DNA of 64,000 bases from Rhodanobacter fulvus Jip2 (GTDB lineage Bacteria > Pseudomonadota > Gammaproteobacteria > Xanthomonadales > Rhodanobacteraceae). Where the stretch lies: assembly GCF_000264315.1 (NCBI RefSeq), contig NZ_AJXU01000007.1:1-64000 (forward strand), given 5' to 3'. This document shows, in pieces, positions 33,843 through 43,106 of the stretch. The number at the start of each line of letters is the position of its first letter. Position 1 is the first letter of the stretch. The notes below the pieces were generated by a model. It was not told the origin of the DNA. It saw only the letters and a list, made by a program, of their open reading frames with translations, and did not search any database. The position numbers and the translations under genes are program-made.

Positions 33843-34295
33843 ATGAGACGAGACAGCCGACTTTCCGCCGTACTGCACGCGCTGCTGCACATGGCCGAGC
33901 GCGATACGCCCATGACGTCCGATGCGCTGGCGCAGTGCCTGGGCACCAACCCCGTCGTGGTCCGGCGCACCATGGGCCTGCTGCGGAATGCGGGGATGGT
34001 CACGGCGGATCGTGGCCACGCCGGCGGCTGGCGCATCTCGGCAGATCTCACCAAGGTCACGTTGCGTCAGTTGCACGAAGCGCTCGGCGAGCCCGCGCTG
34101 TTCGCCGTGGGCAACCGGAACGAGCAGCCGTCATGCCTGGTCGAGCAGGTGATCAATGCGGCGCTCGACACGGCTTTCGCCGACGCCGAAGCGCTGCTGC
34201 TGCAGCGGTTCGAGTCAGTCACCCTGGCCGCGCTGGCGGCGGATTTCGCGCGCCGCCACGGCGCCCATCGAGCGAGGCACCGGCATGAAGCATGA
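33843..34295 (+). CDS. Rrf2 family transcriptional regulator
   Basis: 150 residues. The winged helix is at 20-60 (TSDALAQCLGTNPVVVRRTM) followed by the family wing RGHAGGWRIS. Only two cysteines are present: C32 in the DNA-binding helix and C98 in PSCLVEQ, so the three-cysteine Fe-S site of IscR/NsrR is missing. Single-cysteine thiol-sensing Rrf2 proteins are known. Its end overlaps the GliT-like flavoprotein gene by 11 bases, implying coordinated expression and probable control of that gene. Confidence 0.9.
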   Translation: MRRDSRLSAVLHALLHMAERDTPMTSDALAQCLGTNPVVVRRTMGLLRNAGMVTADRGHAGGWRISADLTKVTLRQLHEALGEPALFAVGNRNEQPSCLVEQVINAALDTAFADAEALLLQRFESVTLAALAADFARRHGAHRARHRHEA

Positions 34296-35172
34296 CGTCA
34301 TCATCATCGGCGGCAGTTACTCGGGCATGGCGGCGGCGCTGCAACTGCTGCGGGCGCGCCGCCGCGTGCTCATCATCGACGGCGGCAAGCGGCGCAACCG
34401 CAGCGCCAGCCACTCCCACGGATTCCTGGGCAGCGACGGCGTCGATCCCGCCGAGCTGGCCCGCGTCGCGCGGGCGCAACTTGAAGCCTATCCCACGTTG
34501 ACTTGGGTGGATGGCGCCGTCGAGCAGGCCACCGGCACGATGGACGACTTCACGGTGACCAGCGGCAGTACGACGTATGCCGCCAAGCGTCTGTTGTTGG
34601 CGATCGGCGTGTCGGACCGACTGCCCGAGATCCCGGGCCTGCCCGAGCGCTGGGGCAGGAGCATCTTCCATTGCCCGTATTGCCATGGCTACGAGCTGGA
34701 CCGGGGGCGCGTCGGCGTCATCGCCACGGGTCCGGTGTCGATCCATCAGGCGCAGCTGCTGCCGGAATGGGGAGATACGACGTTCTTCCTCAACGGCACG
34801 TTCGAACCCGACCGGGTTGCCGAGGACGAATTGATTCGCCGCGGCGTGACGATCGAAACGACGCCGATCAAACACATCGATGGAAGCGCCGATGTCGTGC
34901 TCACCGATGGACGGCGACTGCGCTTCGCCGGCCTGTTCACCGCGCCGTACAACGAGCCCTCCACCCCGATCGCCACGCAACTCGGTTGCGAACTCGTCGA
35001 GACATTGACGGGCGTGCAGATAGGCACCGGCGAGACCAAGGAGACCACCGTGCCCGGCGTGTTCGCCTGCGGTGACGCCGCCAGGATGCCGCATTCGGTT
35101 TCGCTGGCGGTGGGCGATGGCGCGTGGGCAGGTGCGCAGATCCATCGGTCGCTGGTGTGGCCTGCGTCGTAA
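34285..35172 (+). CDS. thioredoxin reductase-like flavoprotein (GliT-like)
   Basis: 295 residues from the ATG at 34285. The FAD motif is GGSYSGMAAA at the N-terminus and the terminal FAD motif is VFACGDAA. The redox centre is C130-P-Y-C133 in FHCPYCHGYE, which resembles GliT/HlmI-type dithiol oxidases more than the CAxC of thioredoxin reductases. The expected second GxGxxA nucleotide motif is degraded (VGVIATGPVS), so NADPH use is doubtful. It overlaps the Rrf2 gene. Oxidation of a small dithiol or redox detoxification is inferred. Confidence 0.82.
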   Translation: MKHDVIIIGGSYSGMAAALQLLRARRRVLIIDGGKRRNRSASHSHGFLGSDGVDPAELARVARAQLEAYPTLTWVDGAVEQATGTMDDFTVTSGSTTYAAKRLLLAIGVSDRLPEIPGLPERWGRSIFHCPYCHGYELDRGRVGVIATGPVSIHQAQLLPEWGDTTFFLNGTFEPDRVAEDELIRRGVTIETTPIKHIDGSADVVLTDGRRLRFAGLFTAPYNEPSTPIATQLGCELVETLTGVQIGTGETKETTVPGVFACGDAARMPHSVSLAVGDGAWAGAQIHRSLVWPAS

Positions 35173-35402
35173 ATGGGCGTGGCGCACGCTGGGAGTATCG
35201 GCCAACAAGATGGCTCGGCAACCGTCGGGCGGCCGAGGCTGATCGTTACCGTCCGGCAAGTCGGCTGACGCGCGATTCCATGGACAGGTAATTTGCGACG
35301 CGTCCCTTCTGCCAGCGTCGATGTCCGGCACGATCGTGGTTTCTTGCGTGGACGAGGAGCTTCGCGCACGGGTGCGCCCCTGCAGCCAGTGCCATGGACG
35401 CG

Positions 35403-37085
35403 TCAGAAACCCTTGGCCACCTGCAGCCAGAGCCGCCCGTCGTTGCGCTTGCCCAGCATGGCCGGTGCATCGCCCAGCGGCACAGCCAGTTGCACCTGCG
35501 CCTGCCATTGGCGGGCGCCAATCCAGTTGAAGCCGATGCCGGCGCTGTTCAGATCGAAGTGGTTGCGACCGGCGAGCCATGGATCGGCGTTGATGCGCAC
35601 GCTGCCGTGATCGACAAACACGCTGCCTTCGCAATGGCCGGCGCAGTCCCAGTCCAGATCACGGCGCAGCTCCACGGTACCCAGCCAGCCACTGGCGCCG
35701 GCCACGCTGGAGACATCGTAGCCACGCACGCTGCCCGGCCCGCCCAGCAGGAACTGCTCGGACGAGTCGAGGTTGCGGTTGCTGTGCTGGCCGCTGACGC
35801 TGGCGTACAGGCGGGTGTTCGAATTCAATGACTGCATGCGGGCCAGGCTGGCGTTCCAGTGGGTGTAGCTACCCTGGGTGCGCGCGGTGGCGGCATCAGC
35901 AGCGGCAGCCGCCGCGGCGCCCCGATCGAAACCGAGCCGGCCATGGCCAAGGCTGAGGCTGCCGCTGGTGAAGCCGCCACCGGCGAAATCATCGCTGTGC
36001 TGGCCATCCACGCTGGCCATCCAGTGATTGCCGTGGCGATCGTTGCGCAGCGCACTGGCATCGATGCGATCGCGCAGCTGCTTGTGGTCGAATTGCAAAC
36101 GGACGTCCATACGGCTATTGCGCGTGCGCAGAAGTGGCTGCGCCAGCCACGCACTGGCGACGTGCGCCGTGCCGTGCGCATCGAGATCGTCCAGCGGACC
36201 ACCCAGCGAATAAGCCAGTGCCGAATACGCCGCGCCCAACCGGGTGCCTTGCCCGTTCAGCGTGTACTGATAGCCCAGCCGCCCGTAGCTCATGTCGCCG
36301 CCGGCGGTGAGCGCACTGAGATTGAGCTGGTCGCCGTGGCGCAACGGATTGTTGATGTCCAGGTTGCCACCCACGCGCAGGCGGCCGGTGTAGCGGCTGC
36401 CCGCATCGTCCATGAACACGTTGCCCTGCACCATCGGCGCGGCATCGGTCACCACATCCAGCGACGAAGTGCCGGCGCCGGTGCCGGGGCTCAGCGTGGC
36501 GTGCGGCGACACGCCGGGAAGCTCACCGAGCAGCAGCAGGCTGCGGTCGAGCGATGACTGGGTCACCACATCGCCCGCACGCAACGGTGCCAGCGTGGCG
36601 CGCAACAAGCCGTCGCTGACGCGGCTGCGGTTATGCAGTTGCACCTGGTCGTAGCGCGCTTCGACCACGGCAATGCGAACCGTGCCATGGCTCAGCGTCT
36701 GCGCCGGCACCAGCGCGCGCGCCAGCGGATAGCCGTGCGCGTGGTAGTAATCGGTGATGCGCTGTACCAGCGTGTTGAGCTCGGTCAGGGTCAACGTGCG
36801 CCCTTCGCCGTCAGCCACCAGCGCATGCAGCGTTGCATGGTCGAACGCCGTGTTGCCATCGACTTGCAGATGCGTCACCGCGAACGGCGTGCTGTCGGCG
36901 GCGGCATTAGAAGCCGGTGATTCGATCATCAGGCCCGGTTCGGCCTGGGGCCGTTCTGCCGGCTTCGGCTGCACCTGCTGCAGGATCTGGCCGCTGTTGG
37001 GGATCGTCTGCGCCAGCGTGGCCAGCGGCAAGGCGAGCAAGGCCAGTGTCAGCGGCGAGAGACGAAGGCGGGAAGATACGAACAT
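35403..37085 (-). CDS. two-partner secretion transporter (TpsB, ShlB/FhaC family)
   Basis: 560 residues from the ATG at 37085, preceded by AAGGA; the frame is open 16 codons further but lacks a signal there. A signal peptide (to LAQ) is followed by a proline-rich linker, two POTRA domains (FAVTHLQVDGNTAF onwards) and a 16-strand outer-membrane barrel. The conserved barrel-plug motif is VRGY (GGPGSVRGYD). It should export the large TpsA protein encoded 44 bp upstream through the outer membrane. Confidence 0.93.
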   Translation of the reverse strand: MFVSSRLRLSPLTLALLALPLATLAQTIPNSGQILQQVQPKPAERPQAEPGLMIESPASNAAADSTPFAVTHLQVDGNTAFDHATLHALVADGEGRTLTLTELNTLVQRITDYYHAHGYPLARALVPAQTLSHGTVRIAVVEARYDQVQLHNRSRVSDGLLRATLAPLRAGDVVTQSSLDRSLLLLGELPGVSPHATLSPGTGAGTSSLDVVTDAAPMVQGNVFMDDAGSRYTGRLRVGGNLDINNPLRHGDQLNLSALTAGGDMSYGRLGYQYTLNGQGTRLGAAYSALAYSLGGPLDDLDAHGTAHVASAWLAQPLLRTRNSRMDVRLQFDHKQLRDRIDASALRNDRHGNHWMASVDGQHSDDFAGGGFTSGSLSLGHGRLGFDRGAAAAAAADAATARTQGSYTHWNASLARMQSLNSNTRLYASVSGQHSNRNLDSSEQFLLGGPGSVRGYDVSSVAGASGWLGTVELRRDLDWDCAGHCEGSVFVDHGSVRINADPWLAGRNHFDLNSAGIGFNWIGARQWQAQVQLAVPLGDAPAMLGKRNDGRLWLQVAKGF

Positions 37086-37129
37086 GCAGCGATCCTTGCG
37101 GTGGGTGGGTGGCAAGCGGAAAGAAAGGC

Positions 37130-40100
37130 TCACGGCAGACGCACCCCGCCACTGAGGATCTGGATGCTTGGGGCGTACGGCGCATGGGGCGCGTAGCCTG
37201 CCGCGGCGTCGTCCTCTTGCTGTTGCAACCCAGCGACGGTGCGGGCGACGGCGAGCGGTGCGCCGCTCTGCACCGCTTCACCCTGCATCAGTTGCAGGGC
37301 CACGGCATTGCCGGGTGCTTGCGCAAACACGTAGTTGAGCGCACTGAGGCCGCTGCCATTGATGGCGTACGACCCGGCAGGGCTGGCCGCGTTCGCTGGC
37401 GTACTCCATGTCAGCGCACCCTCGGTGGCATCGGCCAGCGTGTCGCCACCGACCAGACCGCTCACCGTGCCGCTCAGATCGCCTGGAATCTGTCCGGTCC
37501 AGGAGGAGGCGCCGTCGGCGCGGTAGGTCAACGTGGCGGGTGTGATCGTGGCTGTCGTGCTTGCGGTGGCGTTGAAGCTGTAGTTGCCCGCATCGGCACC
37601 CGAGGCGGCGATGCCGGTAACCGCGAGCGCCTTGGCGGTACCGACGTTCTTGTCGGCAAAGCTGCCGGTGCCGGTAAAGGTCACGGTATCGCCGCCAAGG
37701 ATGCCGGTAGTGGCCAGGCTCACGGCATCCGTCTTCGTGCCATCGTAGACGCGGTCGGTACCGGTAGCGCCGACGATGATCGCCCGCTTGGCGATGTCCG
37801 CCGTGGTGGTCTGGCCGGCAGCGATGACGTAGTTGCCGCCATCGGCACCGCCCAGCGTGATGCCGTCCACCGTCACGGTCTTGCCCGTGCCCGCGTTCTT
37901 GTCGGCGAAGCTGGCCGCCAGCGTGGCATCGACGTCGTCGCTGCCGAACACGCCGGACAGCGTGCCAGTTGCCGCCGCTATCGCGCTGGCGTCGTAGGTC
38001 TTGTCGGTGGCGGACAGGCCGTTCAGCGTCAATGTGGCCGCGACGATGTCGGCCGTGGCGGTCTGGCCGGCAGCGATGACGTAATTGCCGACATCGGCGC
38101 CGCCCAGCGTGATGCCGTCCACTGTTACGGTCTTGCCAGTGCCCGCGTTCTTGTTGGCGAAGCTGACTGTCAGCGTGGCATCGACGTCGTCGCTACCGAA
38201 CACGCCGGACAGCGTGCCGGTCGCTACTGCCGTTATGGAGGCGTCGTACACCTTGTCGGCGGCGGACAGGCCGCTCAACGTCAGGGTCGCCTTGTCGATG
38301 GTCAAGGTACCGCTGCCGCCGGTCACGATGTCGTAGCCTTGCTGGCCGGAATACAGGCCGCTGCCGGACAGGGTATAGCTGCCTGCGTTGCGTGCCGTGC
38401 CATCGGTGAACGAGCCCAACAGCTGGCTCATGTCCGGATCGGCCACGGAATAAGCCAACCCGCTGCCGTCGTAGGCTTGCCCGTTGTAAGTGGTCGTCTG
38501 GTCGCCGAGCGTCACAGTGAGCGACGTCATGAATGCCTTGAGCAACGGCGAGGTATGGCCTTCGTAGATGCGCCAGACGGCGTTGCTGCCGCCGGTCGCG
38601 CTGATATCCGCACCCCAGGCGACGAAGCTGGTCGGGTCGAGCATCTGTGCGGCGGTCAGGCCGGTCGCGCTTGCCCCATTGTTGTTTGTGCCAATTCCCT
38701 TGGTATTGGCTGCGCTGTTCCAGTAACTGTTGGTGATCGTGCCGCCACCCGCGCTGTATCCCACCACACCCCCATTGGCTCCATTGTCGACGACGCTGCC
38801 ATAGGCGTAACTGTTGCGGATTTGTGCCGTATTAAAGCCGACCAAACCGCCGTTGGCATAGTTTCCATGATAGCTGTAGTCATCCACTACATTACCCGTG
38901 GCATAGCTATTGCTGATCATCCCCCCAGGCTCATTACTCCCTACCAGCCCTCCCATGTAGTTCGTGCCGTTGACGTTACCGGTGCTATAACTGCTGTCAA
39001 TAACGGCATTATTGAAGCCGACCAGCCCGCCAATGCTGGAAATGACATAAACATCAGCGTAGGCAATGTCGTTTATGTTCCCGGTGGCATAACTGCTGCC
39101 GATCGTGCCGCCGTTGTTTCCCACCAATCCGCCGGTGGTGCTTCTTCCATTTACATCTGCCGTGGCGTAGCTGTTACGTATCGTGCCTTTGTTTTCACCC
39201 GCCAATCCACCCACCTGGTACGCACCACTGATACTGCCGCCGATCAACCCCAGGTTTCGGACTTCTGCACCTAATTTGATACTGCCAAACAAACCAAGAT
39301 GGCTCTCCGTCGGCCGATTAATGGTGAGGTTGGAAATAGCATGTCCCAAGCCATCGAATATGCCGGCGAAAGGGAGGATTTGAGCGGAGCAGTATGGATT
39401 ACATAAAGGATCAGGGTCGGCCATATATCCGGTTATCGGAACAAAGCCTTCTCCTGCATTCCAGCCCGACGTGGCCGAGGCGTCGATGTTGTTGCCCAGC
39501 ACATAGCTGCCGGCGAGGCCGCTATTCACCGCCTGCAACTGGTTCACATCGAGAATGACGGTGTACAGGTTGGGCCGATTGCTGGGCGTGATGGCGCCGG
39601 TCGGCAGATCGTTGAGGTTGAACACCTGATTGCCGGCCATACCCAGCAGGTACGGCGTGGTCTGGTTGTCCCCGTTACCCCAGACGCTACTCGCGAAACC
39701 GCCGGGCAACGCCGCGATCAGTGCTGCGGTGGTCAGGCCGGTACCGCCGCCGTGGCTGCTGGCCTGCCCCGTGGTTTCCGCATCCCAGTAGCTGCTGCTG
39801 ATCGTGCTGACAGTGCCATTGTTCTGCCTGCCGATCAGACCGCCGATGGACCCACCCGCGCTGGGGCCAATGACCGCGCCGGTGGCATAGGTCTGGCTGA
39901 TCGAGCCGTTGTACTGGATGCCAACCAGACCGCCGACATCCTGGGCATTACCACTGACTGTGCCGGTGGCGTAGCTGTTGCTGATGTCGGTGTAACTCTC
40001 TCCCACCAGGCCGCCGACATCATTGGCAGCGCCACTGACGTTGCCACTGGCGTAGCTGTTGCTGATGCTGGCGGCGTCGCCAGCCATCTGGCCATTGAGC

Positions 40101-42217
40101 CCCGCCAAGCCACCCACAGCATGGCCACCGCCACTGACTGTGCCCGTGGCGTAACTGTCGTTGATGATGCCCCTGTTGATCGCCACCAGGCCGCCGGTGT
40201 AATGCCCGCTACCGACCACTTGGCCGGTAGCGTAACTGTGGTTGATGCTGCCGATGTTGTATCCGGCCAGGCCGCCCGTACCAAGGTCATTACCCGCGAC
40301 CATCGCGGTGGCGTAGCTGTTGCTGATGCTGCCCTTGTTGACCCCCACCAGGCCGCCGACGTAAACCGAGCCACCGGCCACCTGGCCGGTGGCGTAGCTG
40401 TTGCTGATGCTGCCACCGTTGTTGTATCCGACCAAGCCGCCGACATATGACGCGCCCGTGAGGTTGACACTGGTCAGACCGATGTTGCGGATTTCCGCCG
40501 TATTGCCGATATAGCCAAACGGGCCGACACCGCTCGTGGATGGGCGGTTGATAAACACGCCATTGATGGTGTGGCCGAGACCGTCCAATATGCCTGCAAA
40601 AAAAAGCGTCGCGTCCGGGCCAATCGGTGCGAAGCCGGCATATGTGCCGTCGCCATTGTCGTTCCAGGCCACAGTAGCGCTGGCGTCGATGTTGGCGCCC
40701 AGCACGTAGTTACCAACCAGGTGGCCGTTGATGCCCTGCAGGTCGGTACCGCTGATGGAGCCTGCAACCCCCAGGCTGGTGATGACCCGGTATTGCACCA
40801 CGGTGCCATCGTTACCCAGCATGGTGCTGAAATTGTTGCCGGCCGCCAGATCGACCGGCGCGTTGATCCGATAGTTGGCCGTGTTGCCGGCGGCTACGGC
40901 GCCTTGGCCGTACTTCAGCGCCAGCTTGCCGGTGCCGGAGCCTTTCAAGGGCGCGTTGATGGCAATGTTGCGCTCGGCATTGAGCGTGAATGTATTGCCG
41001 CTCCAGCTCACCGCATCGTTGACGAAAATGTCGCCATGGCCGCCTGCCGTGCCCATCGACGCCGTTGTGATTTCAAAATTGTTGCCGGCGAGCGCGCTGC
41101 TCACGGCCGCGCCGGTCATGTTGCCGCCGCTGCTGGCGACGGTGAAATCGTTGGGATCGATCAGCCATGCGCCGGTATGACCATTGGCTGCCCGCGTGGT
41201 GATTCTGGCGCCGTCAGCCACGCTCACATGCGCCGCCGATGTTTCGATGAAACCACCGTTGCCGCCGGTCGGCGCCGATGCGTCCAGCGTGCCGGCCACC
41301 GTCGTGGTGCCCGCCGCCATGCCGCCGAGCAGCACGATCTTGCCGCCGCGGTTTTCCACCGTCCGCGCCTGGATCGTGCCGCTGTTGTTGACCACGCTGG
41401 CCAGCAGCGAATCCTTCGCGCCGGCGCTCATCAACACCTGGCCGCCGTCGGCGACGATCAGCTGGTGGTTGTCGGCCAGTGCGTTCAGCGTGCTCTTGTC
41501 CACTTGCAGGCTGAGCAACCGACTGCCGTCGAAACTGAGCGTGACCGCGGTGCCGCCGGCCAGCGCCGCGGTGCCGCCGGGCGCGTTGAGCGTGCCCTGA
41601 TTGGTCACTTGTGGACCGAGCAGCGCGATATACCCACCTTTCGCGGCGTTGATCGTGCCCCGGTTGACGATGCTGCCGCCACCGTTGCCGCTGAAGTGGC
41701 GCGTACCACCGGCCAGCTCGCTGTCGCTCACATTCAAGGTGGAAGCGACCAGGCCACCGACATTCACCTGCGCACCCTGTCCGAACAACACGCCATTGGG
41801 GTTGATCAGGAACACCTGGCCGTTGGCGTTCAAGCGGCCGAGGATCACGCTGCCGCTGTTGCCGCCGATGCGGTTGACCGCGATCGAGCGCGCGTTGGGC
41901 TGCACGAAATTGACCGTGCTCTGCGCGCCGATGTCGAAGCTCTGCCAGTTCAACGACAGGTTCTGGCTGCGCTGGTCGATGGTGGTGGTTAGCCCGCTCT
42001 GGCTGATATGGCCGCTGCCGGCGGTAACCTGCCCGCCCTGCGGATTGACCGCCGCCATGCTCATGGCCGGCGCCAGACCCAACGGCAGCAGGGCCAGCCA
42101 GGCCAACCGCTGCGCAGGCGACGTGCCCCCCGCCTTGCCACGCCCCCGGGAAATCTCCGACGCAACCACGAATAACCCACGGGCCCGGTTCCAGATCAGG
42201 CGATAGCTACGATTCAT
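37130..42217 (-). CDS. two-partner secreted exoprotein (TpsA) with GLUG and YDG repeats
   Basis: 1695 residues. An extended signal peptide starts MNRSYRLIWNRARG and ends near AMSMA. The TPS domain (about 57-300) has the NPNGVLFG motif. Two GLUG arrays follow, eight units at about 590-840 and six at about 1000-1180, each like GGLVG..I.NSYATG. Near the C-terminus there are three YDG/MBG-type units (KVYDAS, KTYDAS, RVYDGT); the first two are 84-residue near-duplicates. Such proteins act as surface adhesins or biofilm factors. It is 5' of its transporter gene, with AAGGGGA as ribosome site. Confidence 0.92.
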   Translation of the reverse strand: MNRSYRLIWNRARGLFVVASEISRGRGKAGGTSPAQRLAWLALLPLGLAPAMSMAAVNPQGGQVTAGSGHISQSGLTTTIDQRSQNLSLNWQSFDIGAQSTVNFVQPNARSIAVNRIGGNSGSVILGRLNANGQVFLINPNGVLFGQGAQVNVGGLVASTLNVSDSELAGGTRHFSGNGGGSIVNRGTINAAKGGYIALLGPQVTNQGTLNAPGGTAALAGGTAVTLSFDGSRLLSLQVDKSTLNALADNHQLIVADGGQVLMSAGAKDSLLASVVNNSGTIQARTVENRGGKIVLLGGMAAGTTTVAGTLDASAPTGGNGGFIETSAAHVSVADGARITTRAANGHTGAWLIDPNDFTVASSGGNMTGAAVSSALAGNNFEITTASMGTAGGHGDIFVNDAVSWSGNTFTLNAERNIAINAPLKGSGTGKLALKYGQGAVAAGNTANYRINAPVDLAAGNNFSTMLGNDGTVVQYRVITSLGVAGSISGTDLQGINGHLVGNYVLGANIDASATVAWNDNGDGTYAGFAPIGPDATLFFAGILDGLGHTINGVFINRPSTSGVGPFGYIGNTAEIRNIGLTSVNLTGASYVGGLVGYNNGGSISNSYATGQVAGGSVYVGGLVGVNKGSISNSYATAMVAGNDLGTGGLAGYNIGSINHSYATGQVVGSGHYTGGLVAINRGIINDSYATGTVSGGGHAVGGLAGLNGQMAGDAASISNSYASGNVSGAANDVGGLVGESYTDISNSYATGTVSGNAQDVGGLVGIQYNGSISQTYATGAVIGPSAGGSIGGLIGRQNNGTVSTISSSYWDAETTGQASSHGGGTGLTTAALIAALPGGFASSVWGNGDNQTTPYLLGMAGNQVFNLNDLPTGAITPSNRPNLYTVILDVNQLQAVNSGLAGSYVLGNNIDASATSGWNAGEGFVPITGYMADPDPLCNPYCSAQILPFAGIFDGLGHAISNLTINRPTESHLGLFGSIKLGAEVRNLGLIGGSISGAYQVGGLAGENKGTIRNSYATADVNGRSTTGGLVGNNGGTIGSSYATGNINDIAYADVYVISSIGGLVGFNNAVIDSSYSTGNVNGTNYMGGLVGSNEPGGMISNSYATGNVVDDYSYHGNYANGGLVGFNTAQIRNSYAYGSVVDNGANGGVVGYSAGGGTITNSYWNSAANTKGIGTNNNGASATGLTAAQMLDPTSFVAWGADISATGGSNAVWRIYEGHTSPLLKAFMTSLTVTLGDQTTTYNGQAYDGSGLAYSVADPDMSQLLGSFTDGTARNAGSYTLSGSGLYSGQQGYDIVTGGSGTLTIDKATLTLSGLSAADKVYDASITAVATGTLSGVFGSDDVDATLTVSFANKNAGTGKTVTVDGITLGGADVGNYVIAAGQTATADIVAATLTLNGLSATDKTYDASAIAAATGTLSGVFGSDDVDATLAASFADKNAGTGKTVTVDGITLGGADGGNYVIAAGQTTTADIAKRAIIVGATGTDRVYDGTKTDAVSLATTGILGGDTVTFTGTGSFADKNVGTAKALAVTGIAASGADAGNYSFNATASTTATITPATLTYRADGASSWTGQIPGDLSGTVSGLVGGDTLADATEGALTWSTPANAASPAGSYAINGSGLSALNYVFAQAPGNAVALQLMQGEAVQSGAPLAVARTVAGLQQQEDDAAAGYAPHAPYAPSIQILSGGVRLP
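37800..38300 (-). repeat. 252-bp near-identical tandem repeat inside tpsA
   Basis: Blocks containing GTGGCATCGACGTCGTCGCT recur at about 37924 and 38176, a spacing of 252 bp or 84 codons. The two copies differ at only a few positions across the block, pointing to recent duplication or gene conversion. A third, diverged unit lies at about 37550-37790. Confidence 0.85.
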
Positions 42218-42815
42218 GATGTCCCCTTGGGTTTCTTGCGCGAAAAGTTTCGCTACGGCGGTGGGCTCGATCGGGATGTCGCCGCCCCTCGAAAGGGGCT
42301 GGTCAACGTCCCGTAGCCACGCGATGGCGATGCATCATCATGGACCGATGGAGCATGAATCGTGCCGGATGCGGAAGGCAGCGGTGAGCACCGCGGTTTC
42401 CAGCCGCGGAAGCGGCCCGAACATGAAGGCCATCGCACAAGGTGCGCTCTGCCGCGCGCCTTCGATTATGCACCCGGTGCGGTTCCTTATCTGCGCGCTT
42501 CGGGCGGCCCCCCATCCGCCCTGTCGGGCACCTTCCCCCGCAAGCGGGGGAAGGAACCGGAGCCCGGTTTCCTGGATGGCCGCGCTGTGCATCTCGTGCG
42601 GGCGAAGCCCTATCGCTGGTCATCCCACGGGAGTGCGAGTGCCTGCTTCCCCGCCCACGGGAGAAGCTGCCCGAAGGGCTGATGGAGGCCGCTCTTCGCG
42701 CGCCTTCATGCCTCACGTTGCCATCGCGGCAAAGCACCACCCTGCCCGCACCGATTCCGCCACCCACTCGCACGCGCGATAATCCCGGTTTGTTCCTACT
42801 CGAGGTAAACCGCCG
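42218..42815. other. intergenic region between tpsA and the lipoate-ligase genes
   Basis: About 600 bp with no credible gene. It contains the tpsA ribosome site and presumably its promoter on the left, and a 180-bp inverted element at 42508-42688. On the right is the ribosome site of the lipoate-ligase accessory gene (GAGGTAAA). Open frames here are short and overlap the repeat. Confidence 0.6.
42508..42688. repeat. CCCATCCGCCCT...AGGGCTGATGG inverted-repeat element
   Basis: The left arm (about 42508-42554; CCCATCCGCCCTGTCGGGCA then CCTTCCCCC) and the right arm (about 42641-42688; its complement with some mismatches) face each other across about 85 bases. Each arm carries inner hairpins (CCTTCCCCCGC / GCGGGGGAAGG). 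It looks like a non-autonomous miniature element. Confidence 0.7.
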
Positions 42816-43106
42816 ATGCATGGCGAGTACAAGATGCCTGGCGGCAAGCTGGTGGTGATCGATCTCGATGTCCGCGATGGGCGATTGGCCCACGTGCAAC
42901 TGAGCGGTGACTTTTTCCTCGAGCCCGACAGCGCACTGCGCACCATCGACGCGGCGCTCGAAGGCCAGCCCGCCGACATGGACGACGCCGGGCTCGCCCG
43001 CCGCATCCGCGACGCGCTCGCGCCGGACGTGATGATGTACGGCATTTCGCCCGAGGCCATCGCCGTGGCCGTGCGCCGCGCGCTGCAGGGGGAGCACCTC
43101 GCATGA
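42816..43106 (+). CDS. lipoate-protein ligase accessory (C-terminal-like) domain protein
   Basis: 96 residues, matching the stand-alone accessory domain of bipartite lipoate ligases (LplB type): MPGGKLVVIDLDV, then GDFFLEPDSALRTID, and PEAIAVAVRRAL. In the split enzyme, known from Thermoplasma, this small subunit is needed for lipoate activation by the catalytic subunit. The ribosome site is GAGGTAAA. Its stop overlaps the catalytic subunit gene by four bases (ATGA), ensuring equal synthesis. Here the accessory gene comes first. Confidence 0.82.
   Translation: MHGEYKMPGGKLVVIDLDVRDGRLAHVQLSGDFFLEPDSALRTIDAALEGQPADMDDAGLARRIRDALAPDVMMYGISPEAIAVAVRRALQGEHLA

Noticed and set aside
38690-40470. 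Regularly spaced repeats that could be taken for a CRISPR array
   Set aside because: The repeats are degenerate, in frame and encode GLUG units of the TpsA protein; there are no conserved spacers or cas genes.
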